A stretch of DNA of 64,000 nucleotides from Mactra quadrangularis (lineage: Eukaryota > Mollusca > Bivalvia > Venerida > Mactridae): positions 56,439,872 to 56,503,871 of the forward strand of contig CM046301.1 of assembly GCA_025267735.1 (NCBI GenBank), in the 5' to 3' direction. The notes beneath the pieces were generated by a model that saw only the letters and a list, made by a program, of their open reading frames with translations, was not told the origin of the DNA and did not search any database. Positions 43,301 to 46,378 of the stretch are shown in pieces. The first letter of the stretch is position 1. Each line of letters opens with the position of its first letter. A program made the position numbers and the translations under genes.

Positions 43301-46300
43301 CCCTATGGTATATACTCTTACAGCGATTAGAGGTAAAGGGGTAAGTGACAACTTCTTCCAGAAGTGTTTTTATAGATTGTTTCGTGAGTAACTATCTTAT
43401 TATTTTTACTTCATTCTAAAACTGGAAGATTGGACTGAAGCATGTCATTGGACGTCAGCAGCTGGTTTTCTATCGATAACTTTAGTAGTAAACGACATTT
43501 TCTTATTGAATTTAGGGTATTGTTCGCTAACACAGAAATTTCTCACACTTTGTAATTGTATTATGTGGTTAAGGATTTATGTTTCTAATATGGAGAGTGT
43601 ATATGAGTAATTTTATTGATACATGTACATGTATATTTCTTGTCGTTTAGAAAAAAATCTTTGTATGCTTTACATGTCTTATTAAGAACATAGCGTCAGT
43701 TTTAAATATAGATGTTTCACACTTTGGTATGAACAATATACGAGTATATATCTTTGTTGCTACGGCTTTTAAATTAACCACATAGTAGGTAATCTCACTT
43801 TGTTCATTTCAGAAAGAGCAGGGATCAACGGATAATAACTCAAATAAATCTCATGATGTTAAGAATCGAAGTATGAACTATTGTTTAGTTTAATCCATCG
43901 TACGTCCATCTGCACATTAAATAGCATAGCTTCTAATTGTATAGCTCACATCCTGATATAGTGTTCTGAAATTCTCTAAGTCATGTAACTCTTTTTATTT
44001 CTGTTTCCCTTAAACATTTTAAGAACTATTATCAAAATGTTTCAAATGAAATTATTAGAGTCGATTTATGAATTAAAAATGTAAAACTATGATCCTATGA
44101 TCGATTTTGAGTTTCGGTTCATTTGATGTTTTATCAACAACATTGTTATCATTTCGCTTTCGGACTGAATACTAAATGCTGGTCAAGTTATTTCTAATTA
44201 TTTTTCATACACTTGCTTTTGTATGTTTATGAATGTCATACGTTAAAGGTCTTCTTCTCTCTCGCTCCCTCGCACCGCTCTATTTCTCCCCCCTCCTACA
44301 ATTATCAAAACCTATTCATTTACATGTATTTTGATTTCTACTATATCTATTATATTATTCATTCCTCAATGTATTTAATTGCACAGGTGCCATGTTTCAT
44401 GATTTAGAACATAAATTTTGTTCTATGTGTTTTGAAGTCGCAAATCTGCTTTTAAAGCCTTCTAAGAATGGGTAATTCGGTACAAGAGTCACTTCTTGCT
44501 ATGCATGGTGTCATATACCTATAAGTTAATGTATCATGTAGATCTACAAAATCACTTTCAAGTATACTCTTCTCACATCATCTTGTTCTGATTGAATCTG
44601 ACAAATTGTGTCAACTTTTTTACCTAACCTTAATTTTCCAGGATCGCTAGTAAGAAAGGTTGTCGGGGGTCTGTTGCCCTTAATGTCTTGAGTAGCAAAA
44701 TGATTTTAAAGAGTTGAGAAATCTAGGCATCCTTTCCTTAGAAATATTTGGAACCGTTCGTAATGTCGGAATAAAAACTATGAACATAACTTGTGATTAA
44801 TTAATTGAAACATATTTATCTTGTTTAACTGTTTGTAATTTCGTTTGTACCACAAATTATTAGCTACTTATTGTATTTTGTTTTATTTGTAGGATTCAAA
44901 TATCGTAACGTTACAAAACTGGCGCTATATTTTGTGCCTAAATTCAAGGAAAACAAAATGGTCAACTTGGAAAGTTTAACACAGCAAAATGAAGATTTTT
45001 CTTTGGAAATTATATTAAAGTTGACTACAAAAATTTCCAAATGTGTAAAATTCCTGCATGGTCAGTCACTAGGAATTGAAAATTTGGATGCTTCTTGTTT
45101 GTTTGTTTCTATAGATAATGGAAAGGTTTGTTTAGTTTTTGCTTAGTTATCTTTGTTCATATTATTTCTATCAATTTCTATATAATTTGATAGGTCCTCA
45201 ATACTAGTTTACATTAACTGTATATTTATACTTTGTCGGCCAATAGCTAATCATGGCTAATGTTATGTATCGACGGTAAATATTAATGATCTGAATTGCA
45301 CAGAGTATTGCTTAATCCGTAAGTTTTAGCATACGCCCGGTTAGTTCAGTCGGTAGCTAGACTGACTACAAATCTAGAAATCGGTGGTTCGGCTCACGGG
45401 TTGAATCGACATACCTTCGTTGAGTTTGGTCATAAAATACTTGCTTTGGTCATTCTTCCTTCTAAATCTGTATCAGATGAGGCAGTTGTCAGCCTTGGGC
45501 GAGGGTAGGTGCTTTGTACTTAGATAAAAGTTTTGGTTCAGATAGATTCACCTATCTAGAGATCGCCAGTAAGATGTCTAATTGCTATAAGACTGTTTTT
45601 ATATGTTAAAAGCAGAGTAAGACATCAGTCGTTCAAATTATCGTTCAATGTTATATATTGGTATCAAAATACTAGATGCAACACGAGCGCTCGGGGCGAC
45701 AATAATCGCTTTTGTTTTGAACGGGTGCTGGTAAGCGCTCGCTATTCAGCTTAGATATAAACGATGGCAGCCGAAAGAAATTCAGTTTTGTATCTCAAAG
45801 ATTTATCTCTGAAAAGTTGGATGCATACGTTGTAGTTACTTGTTTCACATAACTTATACACGCAATGCATATAATATAGGTTTTTAGAACAGTAAATAGT
45901 ATACATTGTATTCTGATTCATATTTTGTTTGTTTTTGTTGGGTTTAACGCCAGGGTTAGGGTTAGGGTTGTTGCACAATGATGTGCTATATGACGACATC
46001 TTGGATTTTACAGCGGGCGCTTGCAAGCGTTTAATAGCCATCACTTTGCGAAACAGACGCTTGCTCGAGTGCTCGCATTGTTGAAAGCAGCTCAGTTTCT
46101 ATGTCATGGGATATAATAAAAATATCAGAATTGTAACCTATTGATAGAATTTCACTTTCATGTATTAGAACAACATTTTTTATCTTTAATTGTTTTTATA
46201 GTACGAGGTTTGTCTTGTAATGTTCATGATGTTGATACTTTTGCAGATAAATGGTGATGTTTTCTTAGGACAGAAAGTAATTCTAGACTCATCATCAGAG

Positions 46301-46378
46301 ACTAAGAAACAAGAACATATCTACATGCTTGGTGTTTTAATTAGACGTTTGATAATGTGTTATACAAAGAACATATAA
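1130..46378 (+). CDS. GRL101/relaxin-receptor-like GPCR with lectin, kringle, LDLa, vWA-like, LRR and kinase-like modules (23 exons, 5'-partial)
   Basis: This gene encodes a predicted plasma-membrane receptor with a very large extracellular region. Joined exons: 1130-1369, 2742-2820, 8699-8850, 9378-9605, 13176-13409, 15708-15968, 16502-16639, 18312-18482, 20046-20150, 20743-20859, 24709-24894, 26250-26346, 32808-32883, 33085-33200, 34793-34959, 35391-35528, 36819-36935, 37357-37869, 38630-39689, 42401-42945, 43213-43383, 44893-45125, 46247-46378. All have AG/GT borders and matching phases, giving 1,758 codons plus TAA. Approximate residue ranges in this partial protein: CTLD 1-157, kringles 158-398, LDLa 1-5 399-625, unassigned module 626-789, Cys-rich linker 790-835, LDLa 6 836-874, vWA-like 875-1045, LDLa 7 plus LRRs 1046-1330, seven helices about 1331-1620, tail 1621-1758. 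The closest known families are snail GRL101 and vertebrate RXFP1/2 (LDLa-LRR-7TM). The ligand is unknown. The signal peptide is missing because the first acceptor needs an upstream phase-1 exon outside the window. Exon borders are hand predictions without transcript support. Confidence 0.85.
1690..2235 (-). pseudogene. Tc1/mariner-type transposase, broken
   Basis: Reading the minus strand from about 2230, an HTH region gives [19 protein letters not shown], then [15 protein letters not shown] and [10 protein letters not shown], the Tc1 DNA-binding region. Then follow VSWYGKAF and, in another frame, [29 protein letters not shown] and [14 protein letters not shown], the core around the second catalytic Asp; finally [11 protein letters not shown] matches the 'SPDLNPIEhlWd' block. 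The region between HTH and core is deleted and at least two frame changes are present, so it is a dead intronic copy lying opposite to the receptor. Confidence 0.75.
2300..4200. other. Intronic sequence around exon 2, no further feature seen
   Basis: Apart from exon 2 (2742-2820), this AT-rich stretch has no coding, RNA or repeat signature that I recognise. Confidence 0.5.
2742..2820 (+). CDS. Receptor exon 2: C-type lectin domain, middle part
   Basis: The acceptor is gttctttacag, ending at 2741, and the donor is gtatat at 2821; it enters in phase 1 and leaves in phase 2. The 79-nt exon encodes [10 protein letters not shown], then [14 protein letters not shown]. The string W.DG.pv.fs.W is the conserved core of the lectin fold just before the long loop. 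The last codon (TGG) is split across the following 5.9-kb intron. Confidence 0.82.
4985..5045. repeat. Element end shared, inverted, with 33822-33882
   Basis: The stretch containing ataccgggatttatcggtga, then the palindromic-looking ataaaaatcgat and cactgttttgaaac, is the near-perfect reverse complement of 33822-33882. It is probably a terminal region of a foldback family. Confidence 0.5.
6066..6152. repeat. Foldback hairpin
   Basis: cggtgtaagatcgattttta at 6066 pairs with ataaaaatcaatcttaaacc near 6129-6149, across a short spacer with 'ttagctcactcg'. The same words reappear at 33592-33720 and, in part, at about 36490-36545. Confidence 0.55.
6181..7666. mobile_element. Long-TIR DNA element (about 245-bp inverted ends)
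   Basis: Left arm 6181-6430 and right arm 7420-7666 are diverged reverse complements along their full length. For example, ctgactaaaacccgatctaa on the left pairs with the right end, and the gaaggtcacgttcaggtgac block pairs with gtcacctgaacgtgac. The centre, about 1 kb, has no transposase reading frame; it includes part of the copy A repeat at its left (to about 6910). A non-autonomous foldback transposon is the simplest reading. Confidence 0.65.
7660..8100. repeat. Degenerate minisatellite, about 50-60 bp unit
   Basis: Roughly seven or eight decaying units share 'accggctgggttgaagtatt', 'gcatggtaccat' and 'tgttaagga' words. It abuts the right end of the long-TIR element, and the same unit opening (accggttgggttgaagta) also occurs inside that element at about 7253. 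Confidence 0.6.
8699..8850 (+). CDS. Receptor exon 3: C-type lectin domain, last part
   Basis: The acceptor is gggtttttag, ending at 8698, and the donor is gtttga at 8851; it enters in phase 2 and leaves in phase 1. It completes the [16 protein letters not shown] holds a QPN in the EPN/QPD position, and NTWEVVDC ... YMCEEP gives the last two conserved cysteines. The Ca-binding WND triplet of classic lectins reads WEV here, so calcium-dependent sugar binding is doubtful. The donor is not a strong consensus, but the phase fits the next exon exactly. Confidence 0.82.
9378..9605 (+). CDS. Receptor exon 4: kringle-like module 1
   Basis: The acceptor is tctattttcag, ending at 9377, and the donor is gtacgt at 9606; both borders are phase 1. 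The exon encodes about 76 residues with the kringle landmarks [28 protein letters not shown] and SWCRD, in kringle order. Kringles usually bind proteins or lysine-type ligands outside the cell. Only the four inner cysteines (C2-C5) are present; those that form the outer C1-C6 bond are not seen. An alternative donor at 9602 breaks the phase and was rejected. Confidence 0.78.
11326..11530. repeat. Small MITE-like foldback
   Basis: The left arm gcgaacgttatagaacgttc plus cgcaacgatacattcgg pairs with the right arm ccgaatgcatcgttatgtaa plus cgtactgtagcg. The inner phrase aataatctcggacatatttgg recurs, diverged, at 63348-63372, so the family is dispersed. Confidence 0.5.
12714..13012 (+). mobile_element. 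tRNA-derived SINE, full length (family 1)
   Basis: The head at 12714-12800 is tRNA-like, with an A box (tagcgcagttggtaacgcg) and a B box (gggttcgaatccc). The body continues with gaagggtatgtgagtactgg, then ttatagacaa and gaaagctaggtta, and ends tgatacggcgttaactcc plus an (aataaa)n tail. The body is shared with 20325-20495. Confidence 0.75.
13176..13409 (+). CDS. Receptor exon 5: kringle-like module 2
   Basis: The acceptor is gtttttcag, ending at 13175, and the donor is gtacgt at 13410; both borders are phase 1. It is a full kringle-like unit of about 78 residues: [31 protein letters not shown] and WDLCKF. As in exon 4, only the four inner cysteines are present. The donor hexamer is the same as in exon 4 (gtacgtgt), which suggests one exon was duplicated from the other. 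A TIR repeat begins 60 bp downstream. Confidence 0.8.
13469..13732. mobile_element. Short TIR repeat 'tacccccgc ... gcgggggta'
   Basis: The perfect 9-bp ends tacccccgc (13469-13477) and gcgggggta (13724-13732) enclose a cgcttcgaagaag hairpin start and a 'gtccatccgtccgtctgttc' block. The element lies 60 bp after the exon 5 donor, inside the intron. Confidence 0.55.
13740..15700. other. Intron between kringle 2 and kringle 3, no feature seen
   Basis: This is AT-rich sequence. Short open frames occur, but none shows a domain or splice context. Confidence 0.45.
15708..15968 (+). CDS. Receptor exon 6: kringle-like module 3
   Basis: The acceptor is atgtattattag, ending at 15707, and the donor is gtaaat at 15969; both borders are phase 1. 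This is the best conserved kringle of the three: DRCYHT supplies a candidate first cysteine, then [26 protein letters not shown] and WEYCGLEKG. The sixth canonical cysteine is absent before the splice site. A nearer acceptor after gctgacag (15723) gives the wrong phase. Confidence 0.82.
16502..16639 (+). CDS. Receptor exon 7: LDL-receptor class A repeat 1 (four-cysteine form)
   Basis: The acceptor is a long T tract plus cag, ending at 16501, and the donor is gtagtt at 16640; both borders are phase 1. It encodes [16 protein letters not shown], then [12 protein letters not shown]. The acidic calcium cage (D.SDE) is kept. Cysteines at the C1 and C3 positions, which pair with each other in normal LDLa repeats, are both absent, leaving the C2-C5 and C4-C6 pairs. 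Confidence 0.8.
17997..18138. repeat. Long near-perfect hairpin in intron before exon 8
   Basis: The left arm from 17997 (gaatattaggttagtgtcaa ... aaaggtttattcg) and the right arm to 18138 (cgaataaacctt ... ggcactaacctaatattc) pair over about 64 bp with few mismatches. The loop, ctcggcaagcctcgc, is partly self-complementary. Related 'tttattcggcag' words occur at about 17060-17095. Confidence 0.7.
18312..18482 (+). CDS. Receptor exon 8: LDLa repeat 2 (degenerate, four cysteines)
   Basis: The acceptor is a T tract plus cag, ending at 18311, and the donor is gtaatg at 18483; both borders are phase 1. A linker of about 26 residues precedes [17 protein letters not shown] and [12 protein letters not shown]. 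The DGSDE calcium motif is intact. C1 and C3 are again both missing. An intronic hairpin (17997-18138) sits about 170 bp upstream of the acceptor. Confidence 0.78.
18812..18836. repeat. Perfect short palindrome
   Basis: accaccggcc ttc aggccggtggt (read without spaces) forms a strong small stem, probably the start of a degenerate foldback repeat in the intron. Confidence 0.5.
18850..19970. other. Intron between LDLa 2 and LDLa 3, no gene seen
   Basis: AT-rich sequence with a fragment at about 19150-19175 (ttttagatcgggttta) similar to the end of the long-TIR element at 6181. Otherwise nothing recognisable. Confidence 0.4.
20046..20150 (+). CDS. Receptor exon 9: LDLa repeat 3
   Basis: The acceptor is tgttattatatag, ending at 20045, and the donor is gtatgt at 20151; both borders are phase 1. 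It encodes a complete six-cysteine LDLa: [19 protein letters not shown], then [16 protein letters not shown]. The acidic SDE is kept, so calcium binding is plausible. It occupies one exon, as in other LDLa proteins. Confidence 0.87.
20325..20495 (+). mobile_element. 5'-truncated SINE body (family 1)
   Basis: ttttcctccattaataagg, gaagggtatgtgagtactgg, ttatagacaagg and caggaaagctaggtta match the body of the SINE at 12714-13012, but the tRNA head is missing. It ends with acacggcgtaaaatcc and a short aaataaat tail. Confidence 0.65.
20743..20859 (+). CDS. Receptor exon 10: LDLa repeat 4
   Basis: The acceptor is gcattttag, ending at 20742, and the donor is gtaagt at 20860; both borders are phase 1. 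It is a textbook repeat: [19 protein letters not shown], then [17 protein letters not shown], with six cysteines and DGSDE. It is the most canonical LDLa of the gene. A 2.46-kb TIR element begins about 70 bp after the donor. Confidence 0.9.
20928..23384. mobile_element. 2.46-kb composite TIR element in the intron after exon 10
   Basis: The perfect inverted ends are agtcccctaccg (20928-20939) and cggtaggggact (23373-23384). Inside are reversed units of the 'ccttgacctttgacc' repeat (about 21003-21480), then degenerate units around 'ttttcgtatccatagcaacc ... cataccaagttt' (about 21500-23280), and an 'acagacagacggacagacg' tract before the right end. No transposase was seen. Confidence 0.55.
21747..22867. 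mobile_element. Nested Harbinger-like non-autonomous element with TAA target duplication
   Basis: The left end ggccacaacatattgatcat and the right end atgatcaatttgttgtggcc are inverted repeats of about 27 bp with one or two mismatches. TAA occurs directly on both sides (21744-21746 and 22868-22870). The surrounding repeat reads through when the 1.12-kb block is removed. A 3-bp TAA duplication suits PIF/Harbinger. No transposase frame is present. Confidence 0.65.
23395..23533. repeat. Long near-perfect hairpin in intron before exon 11
   Basis: The left arm beginning gttacacagtcagttactga and the right arm ending tcagtaactgactgtgtaac are complementary over about 62 bp with few mismatches. The loop gagcgtagctcgag is itself partly palindromic. 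It directly follows the 20928-23384 element. Confidence 0.75.
24709..24894 (+). CDS. Receptor exon 11: LDLa repeat 5 plus start of an unassigned Cys-containing module
   Basis: The acceptor is ctttttaaag, ending at 24708, and the donor is gtaaat at 24895; both borders are phase 1. The first half is a six-cysteine LDLa: [17 protein letters not shown], then [17 protein letters not shown]. The second half begins [19 protein letters not shown]. The pattern C..KW..G....G.Y.I resembles the opening of fibrinogen-like or contactin-associated-type modules, but I cannot assign it firmly. Confidence 0.82.
25006..26050. repeat. Diverged dispersed repeat, copy B
   Basis: This lies in the intron between exons 11 and 12. 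It aligns by eye with 4225-4560 and 6600-6910 in the same orientation and order (tttgtcccctgtttgtgatt; gtttgtacagtctgactgg; gtcaaaacagaagccatt; gacttgtataaggaactgat). It lacks the foldback insertions present in copy A. Confidence 0.5.
26250..26346 (+). CDS. Receptor exon 12: unassigned extracellular module, part 2
   Basis: The acceptor is tatttcttacag, ending at 26249, and the donor is gtatgt at 26347; it enters in phase 1 and leaves in phase 2. It encodes [20 protein letters not shown], then [12 protein letters not shown]. The 'V.C.Y/F' that follows a Y.I element is typical of fibrinogen-like folds. It contains one N-glycosylation sequon (NIT). The next intron (6.5 kb) is the largest in the gene. 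Confidence 0.65.
26544..26700 (+). mobile_element. tRNA-derived SINE, 3'-truncated (family 2)
   Basis: The head gcacggctagctcagtgggt plus ggtcgtgggttcgattctcg has tRNA A and B boxes, followed by gaggcatacactttcgtgga and ggttggtcatg as in the copies at 40041 and 62835. The 3' tail is not found. Confidence 0.65.
26810..26885 (+). repeat. Degenerate tRNA-like sequence
   Basis: taagcccagtggtaacgcgt and aggttcaaatccc resemble A and B boxes. It is probably an old SINE head rather than a working tRNA gene, because the acceptor stem does not pair. Confidence 0.35.
26900..28390. other. Intron 12, first part: no gene seen
   Basis: AT-rich sequence with inverted 'gacaactcaa ... ttgagttgtc' words at about 27490 and 27565. 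No exon or recognisable element was found. Confidence 0.35.
28395..28890. repeat. Minisatellite, 18-19-bp unit
   Basis: About 25 units of the type ataccaatcaccgttacat (variants cacggttacat and aaccacctttactttt) run almost without interruption. The open frame across it is a by-product of the repeat. Confidence 0.85.
28962..29145. mobile_element. 184-bp MITE with perfect 28-bp TIRs and TA target duplication
   Basis: The left end cagtaaaactcggatataac plus atactcgg and the right end are perfect reverse complements. TA flanks both sides (28960-28961, 29146-29147), as expected for Tc1/mariner or pogo-type transposition. Internal 'ggtatgttat' words repeat the TIR motif. Confidence 0.85.
29300..29905 (-). 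pseudogene. SGNH (GDSL-type) hydrolase-like open frame of a mobile element, broken
   Basis: On the minus strand, [17 protein letters not shown] holds the GDS serine block, followed by [16 protein letters not shown]; after a frame change, [14 protein letters not shown] holds the G.ND block; further on DSVHLS and IGLYF fit the C-terminal D..H block. The parts come in the correct order for an SGNH hydrolase but in different frames. It follows a tyrosine recombinase on the same strand, which points to a mobile element rather than a host gene. Confidence 0.6.
29967..30430 (-). pseudogene. Tyrosine-recombinase fragment of a YR mobile element
   Basis: Read on the minus strand across three frames: [20 protein letters not shown], then [14 protein letters not shown], then [14 protein letters not shown], and finally [35 protein letters not shown] and CILYIRV. 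The end fits the catalytic H.LR..., H/W and Y boxes of tyrosine recombinases, with N in place of the usual H before SFRIG and a terminal tyrosine in LYIR. Frame changes make it inactive. DIRS/Ngaro-like or Crypton-like origin cannot be separated. Confidence 0.65.
30490..31105. repeat. Direct duplication of about 115-125 bp
   Basis: gtcactatggttatttttgt ... attggtatcctgttaatcct at about 490 bp spacing: first copy near 30490-30615, second near 30983-31097, with a small deletion in the second. They may be terminal or internal repeats of the neighbouring mobile element. Confidence 0.6.
30967..31375 (-). other. Open frame with Arg-rich region, probably mobile-element derived
   Basis: The minus frame is open from at least 31360: [20 protein letters not shown], then [27 protein letters not shown] and an acidic [19 protein letters not shown]. 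Its composition (basic then acidic) and GC content differ from the surrounding intron. It lies upstream, on the same strand, of the recombinase fragment. I do not recognise a family; a Gag-like or accessory frame of that element is possible. Confidence 0.35.
31400..32800. other. Intron 12, last part: no feature seen
   Basis: Very AT-rich, with no repeat or coding signature recognised. Confidence 0.45.
32808..32883 (+). CDS. Receptor exon 13: unassigned extracellular module, part 3
   Basis: The acceptor is ttatattcag, ending at 32807, and the donor is gtttgt at 32884; it enters in phase 2 and leaves in phase 0. It encodes [18 protein letters not shown], then KEYYCIQT, with one cysteine. The exon is supported by its phase on both sides and by an open frame, not by a recognised domain. 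Confidence 0.6.
33085..33200 (+). CDS. Receptor exon 14: unassigned extracellular module, part 4
   Basis: The acceptor is ttttccttttag, ending at 33084, and the donor is gtaaga at 33201; it enters in phase 0 and leaves in phase 2. It encodes [15 protein letters not shown], then [16 protein letters not shown]. Its three cysteines continue the module begun in exon 11. No catalytic motif is visible. Confidence 0.62.
33592..33720. repeat. Foldback hairpin, same family as 6066-6152
   Basis: atcgatttttatttcacgag, tgagctaagg and, inverted, ttagctcacgagtgaataa and tcttacaccgat form a stem. It is flanked by ttatttattg words and followed by the 33822-33882 end. Confidence 0.5.
33822..33882. repeat. 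Element end, inverted relative to 4985-5045
   Basis: ttgtttcaaaacagtggaat, atcgatttttatttcaccga and atcccggtattcaact mirror the sequence at 4985-5045. Confidence 0.5.
34793..34959 (+). CDS. Receptor exon 15: unassigned extracellular module, part 5
   Basis: The acceptor is tataatttcag, ending at 34792, and the donor is gtttgt at 34960; it enters in phase 2 and leaves in phase 1. It encodes [15 protein letters not shown], then an acidic and Lys-rich stretch, then [13 protein letters not shown]. Two cysteines close the module. Its two sequons (NNT, NKT) fit an extracellular position. It joins exon 14 directly in frame, so no further exon is needed at about 34360. Confidence 0.65.
35391..35528 (+). 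CDS. Receptor exon 16: four-cysteine linker before LDLa 6
   Basis: The acceptor is tttattcctcag, ending at 35390, and the donor is gtaatt at 35529; both borders are phase 1. It encodes [20 protein letters not shown], then [16 protein letters not shown]. The pattern C...(T)..RC.YD.D..G....C+.G.HL..C looks like a small module that I recall preceding LDLa repeats in GRL101-like receptors; this is from memory and unverified. Confidence 0.75.
35530..36810. other. Intron between exons 16 and 17
   Basis: No exon seen. A fragment at about 36490-36545 (ctcgatgaaataaaaaagat, cttacaccga) belongs to the foldback family at 6066 and 33592. Confidence 0.4.
36819..36935 (+). CDS. Receptor exon 17: LDLa repeat 6
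   Basis: The acceptor is tgattattttcag, ending at 36818, and the donor is gtaacg at 36936; both borders are phase 1. It encodes [19 protein letters not shown], then [17 protein letters not shown]. All six cysteines are present; GDDE replaces GSDE, so the calcium site is nearly intact. Confidence 0.88.
37357..37869 (+). CDS. Receptor exon 18: degenerate von Willebrand A-like domain
   Basis: The acceptor is aatttctttttag, ending at 37356, and the donor is gtaaat at 37870; both borders are phase 1. The 171 residues run from a first cysteine (GCNNDD) to a last one (PTLCKG), as vWA domains in receptors often do. [12 protein letters not shown] matches the first beta strand and DxSxS region, but the MIDAS aspartate and serines are lost. 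Later, [16 protein letters not shown] fits the last strand and helix. The fold call is inference; a metal-free, ligand-presenting role would be expected. Confidence 0.6.
38340..38455 (-). repeat. Degenerate tRNA-like SINE head, minus strand
   Basis: Read on the minus strand: agcccaaaggtagagcacgt and caggtttaaacctcacc resemble A and B boxes. It sits in the intron just before exon 19. Confidence 0.4.
38630..39689 (+). CDS. Receptor exon 19: LDLa 7, leucine-rich repeats, hinge, helices 1-2
   Basis: This is the largest exon (1,060 nt). The acceptor is tcgtgttttcag, ending at 38629, and the donor is gtaagt at 39690; it enters in phase 1 and leaves in phase 2. It opens with a six-cysteine LDLa ([17 protein letters not shown] ... 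DDEMFC), then an LRR N-cap ([14 protein letters not shown]), then about seven LRRs such as [20 protein letters not shown]. The hinge [16 protein letters not shown] ... SSCADLMRN is diagnostic of RXFP/GRL101 and glycoprotein-hormone-like receptors. Helix 1 ([19 protein letters not shown], with the GN motif) and helix 2 ([17 protein letters not shown], with LAxxD) follow. Unlike the small phase-1 exons, the whole LRR block and the first helices sit in one exon. Confidence 0.92.
39690..42400. other. Intron between helices 2 and 3: contents
   Basis: It holds the SINE at 40041-40335, a short motif pair around 41665-41735 (gtaggtcgcg / cgcgacctgtggtcgcg), and a minus-strand SINE-body scrap near 42040-42070 (ccagtactcatttacccttc). 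Otherwise it is AT-rich sequence. Confidence 0.45.
40041..40335 (+). mobile_element. tRNA-derived SINE, near full length (family 2)
   Basis: The head cgcccggctagctcagttgg plus gtcgtgggttcgatttccg is followed by gacatactttcgtggagctt, the middle gacagttgtcattcattgac, and the tail gttgctacggcgataaacca with (aaac)n. It matches 62835-63135 along its length. Confidence 0.8.
42401..42945 (+). CDS. Receptor exon 20: GPCR helices 3-6
   Basis: The acceptor is tataatttcag, ending at 42400, and the donor is gtaagt at 42946; it enters in phase 2 and leaves in phase 1. Helix 3 starts after [11 protein letters not shown] (the disulfide cysteine) and ends with [14 protein letters not shown], so the D/ERY motif reads DRV. 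Helix 4 is [19 protein letters not shown]. The second outer loop carries GVCVALPL. Helix 5 is [18 protein letters not shown]. The third inner loop is strongly basic ([17 protein letters not shown]), and helix 6 begins [16 protein letters not shown] (FxxCWxP). The match to the RXFP/GRL101 pattern is clear. Confidence 0.93.
43213..43383 (+). CDS. Receptor exon 21: helix 7 and membrane-proximal tail
   Basis: The acceptor is attgtttttcag, ending at 43212, and the donor is gtgagt at 43384; both borders are phase 1. It encodes [20 protein letters not shown] followed by MVYTL, that is helix 7 with NPxxY (NPMVY), then a helix-8-like stretch [11 protein letters not shown] with a possible palmitoylation cysteine. 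A second good donor (gtaagt at 43341, phase 0) lies inside the exon and could join to 43813 instead. Confidence 0.88.
43813..43893 (+). CDS. Alternative last exon: short Ser/Asn-rich tail
   Basis: The acceptor is tgttcatttcag, ending at 43812. Spliced in phase 0 from the internal donor at 43341, it encodes 26 residues beginning [18 protein letters not shown] and ending YCLV, then TAA at 43891. The tail is rich in Ser/Asn/Lys, and its hydrophobic C-terminus could be a PDZ ligand. Spliced in phase 1 from 43383 instead, it stops after eight codons. Either route gives a receptor without the kinase-like tail. There is no transcript evidence. Confidence 0.4.
   Translation, partial: KEQGSTDNNSNKSHDVKNRSMNYCLV
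44893..45125 (+). CDS. Receptor exon 22: kinase-like tail, first part
   Basis: The acceptor is tttatttgtag, ending at 44892, and the donor is gtttgt at 45126; it enters in phase 1 and leaves in phase 0. It encodes [17 protein letters not shown], then [19 protein letters not shown] and [17 protein letters not shown]. The last part aligns by eye with kinase helix E and the catalytic loop ('i..Lh...iiHrDl...N.lv'): the HRD position reads IEN and the downstream Asn is Cys. No glycine loop or VAIK lysine is visible, so this is a truncated pseudokinase-like C-lobe. The residue-level match is my reading, not a search result. Confidence 0.68.
45333..45530 (+). mobile_element. tRNA-derived SINE, 3'-truncated and diverged (family 2)
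   Basis: cgcccggttagttcagtcgg opens the head, followed by cataccttcgttgagtttgg and gaggcagttgtcag. It lies in the last intron of the receptor gene. Confidence 0.6.
45953..45972. repeat. Short telomere-like (TTAGGG) tract
   Basis: agggttagggttagggttg is three units of the metazoan telomere repeat. It is too short to imply an old chromosome end. Confidence 0.6.
46247..46378 (+). CDS. Receptor exon 23: kinase-like tail, end, and stop codon
   Basis: The acceptor is gatacttttgcag, ending at 46246, and the stop codon TAA is at 46376-46378; it enters in phase 0. It encodes [16 protein letters not shown], then [17 protein letters not shown] and a short end. [15 protein letters not shown] fits the kinase helix-F motif ('..DvysfGvll.el'), although the invariant Asp is His. 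There is no DFG. This fixes the end of the reading frame with correct phase. Confidence 0.66.
   Translation: MNGDVFLGQKVILDSSSETKKQEHIYMLGVLIRRLIMCYTKNI

Noticed and set aside
45953..45972. Interstitial telomere or chromosome fusion point
   Set aside because: Only three TTAGGG units, inside an ordinary intron.
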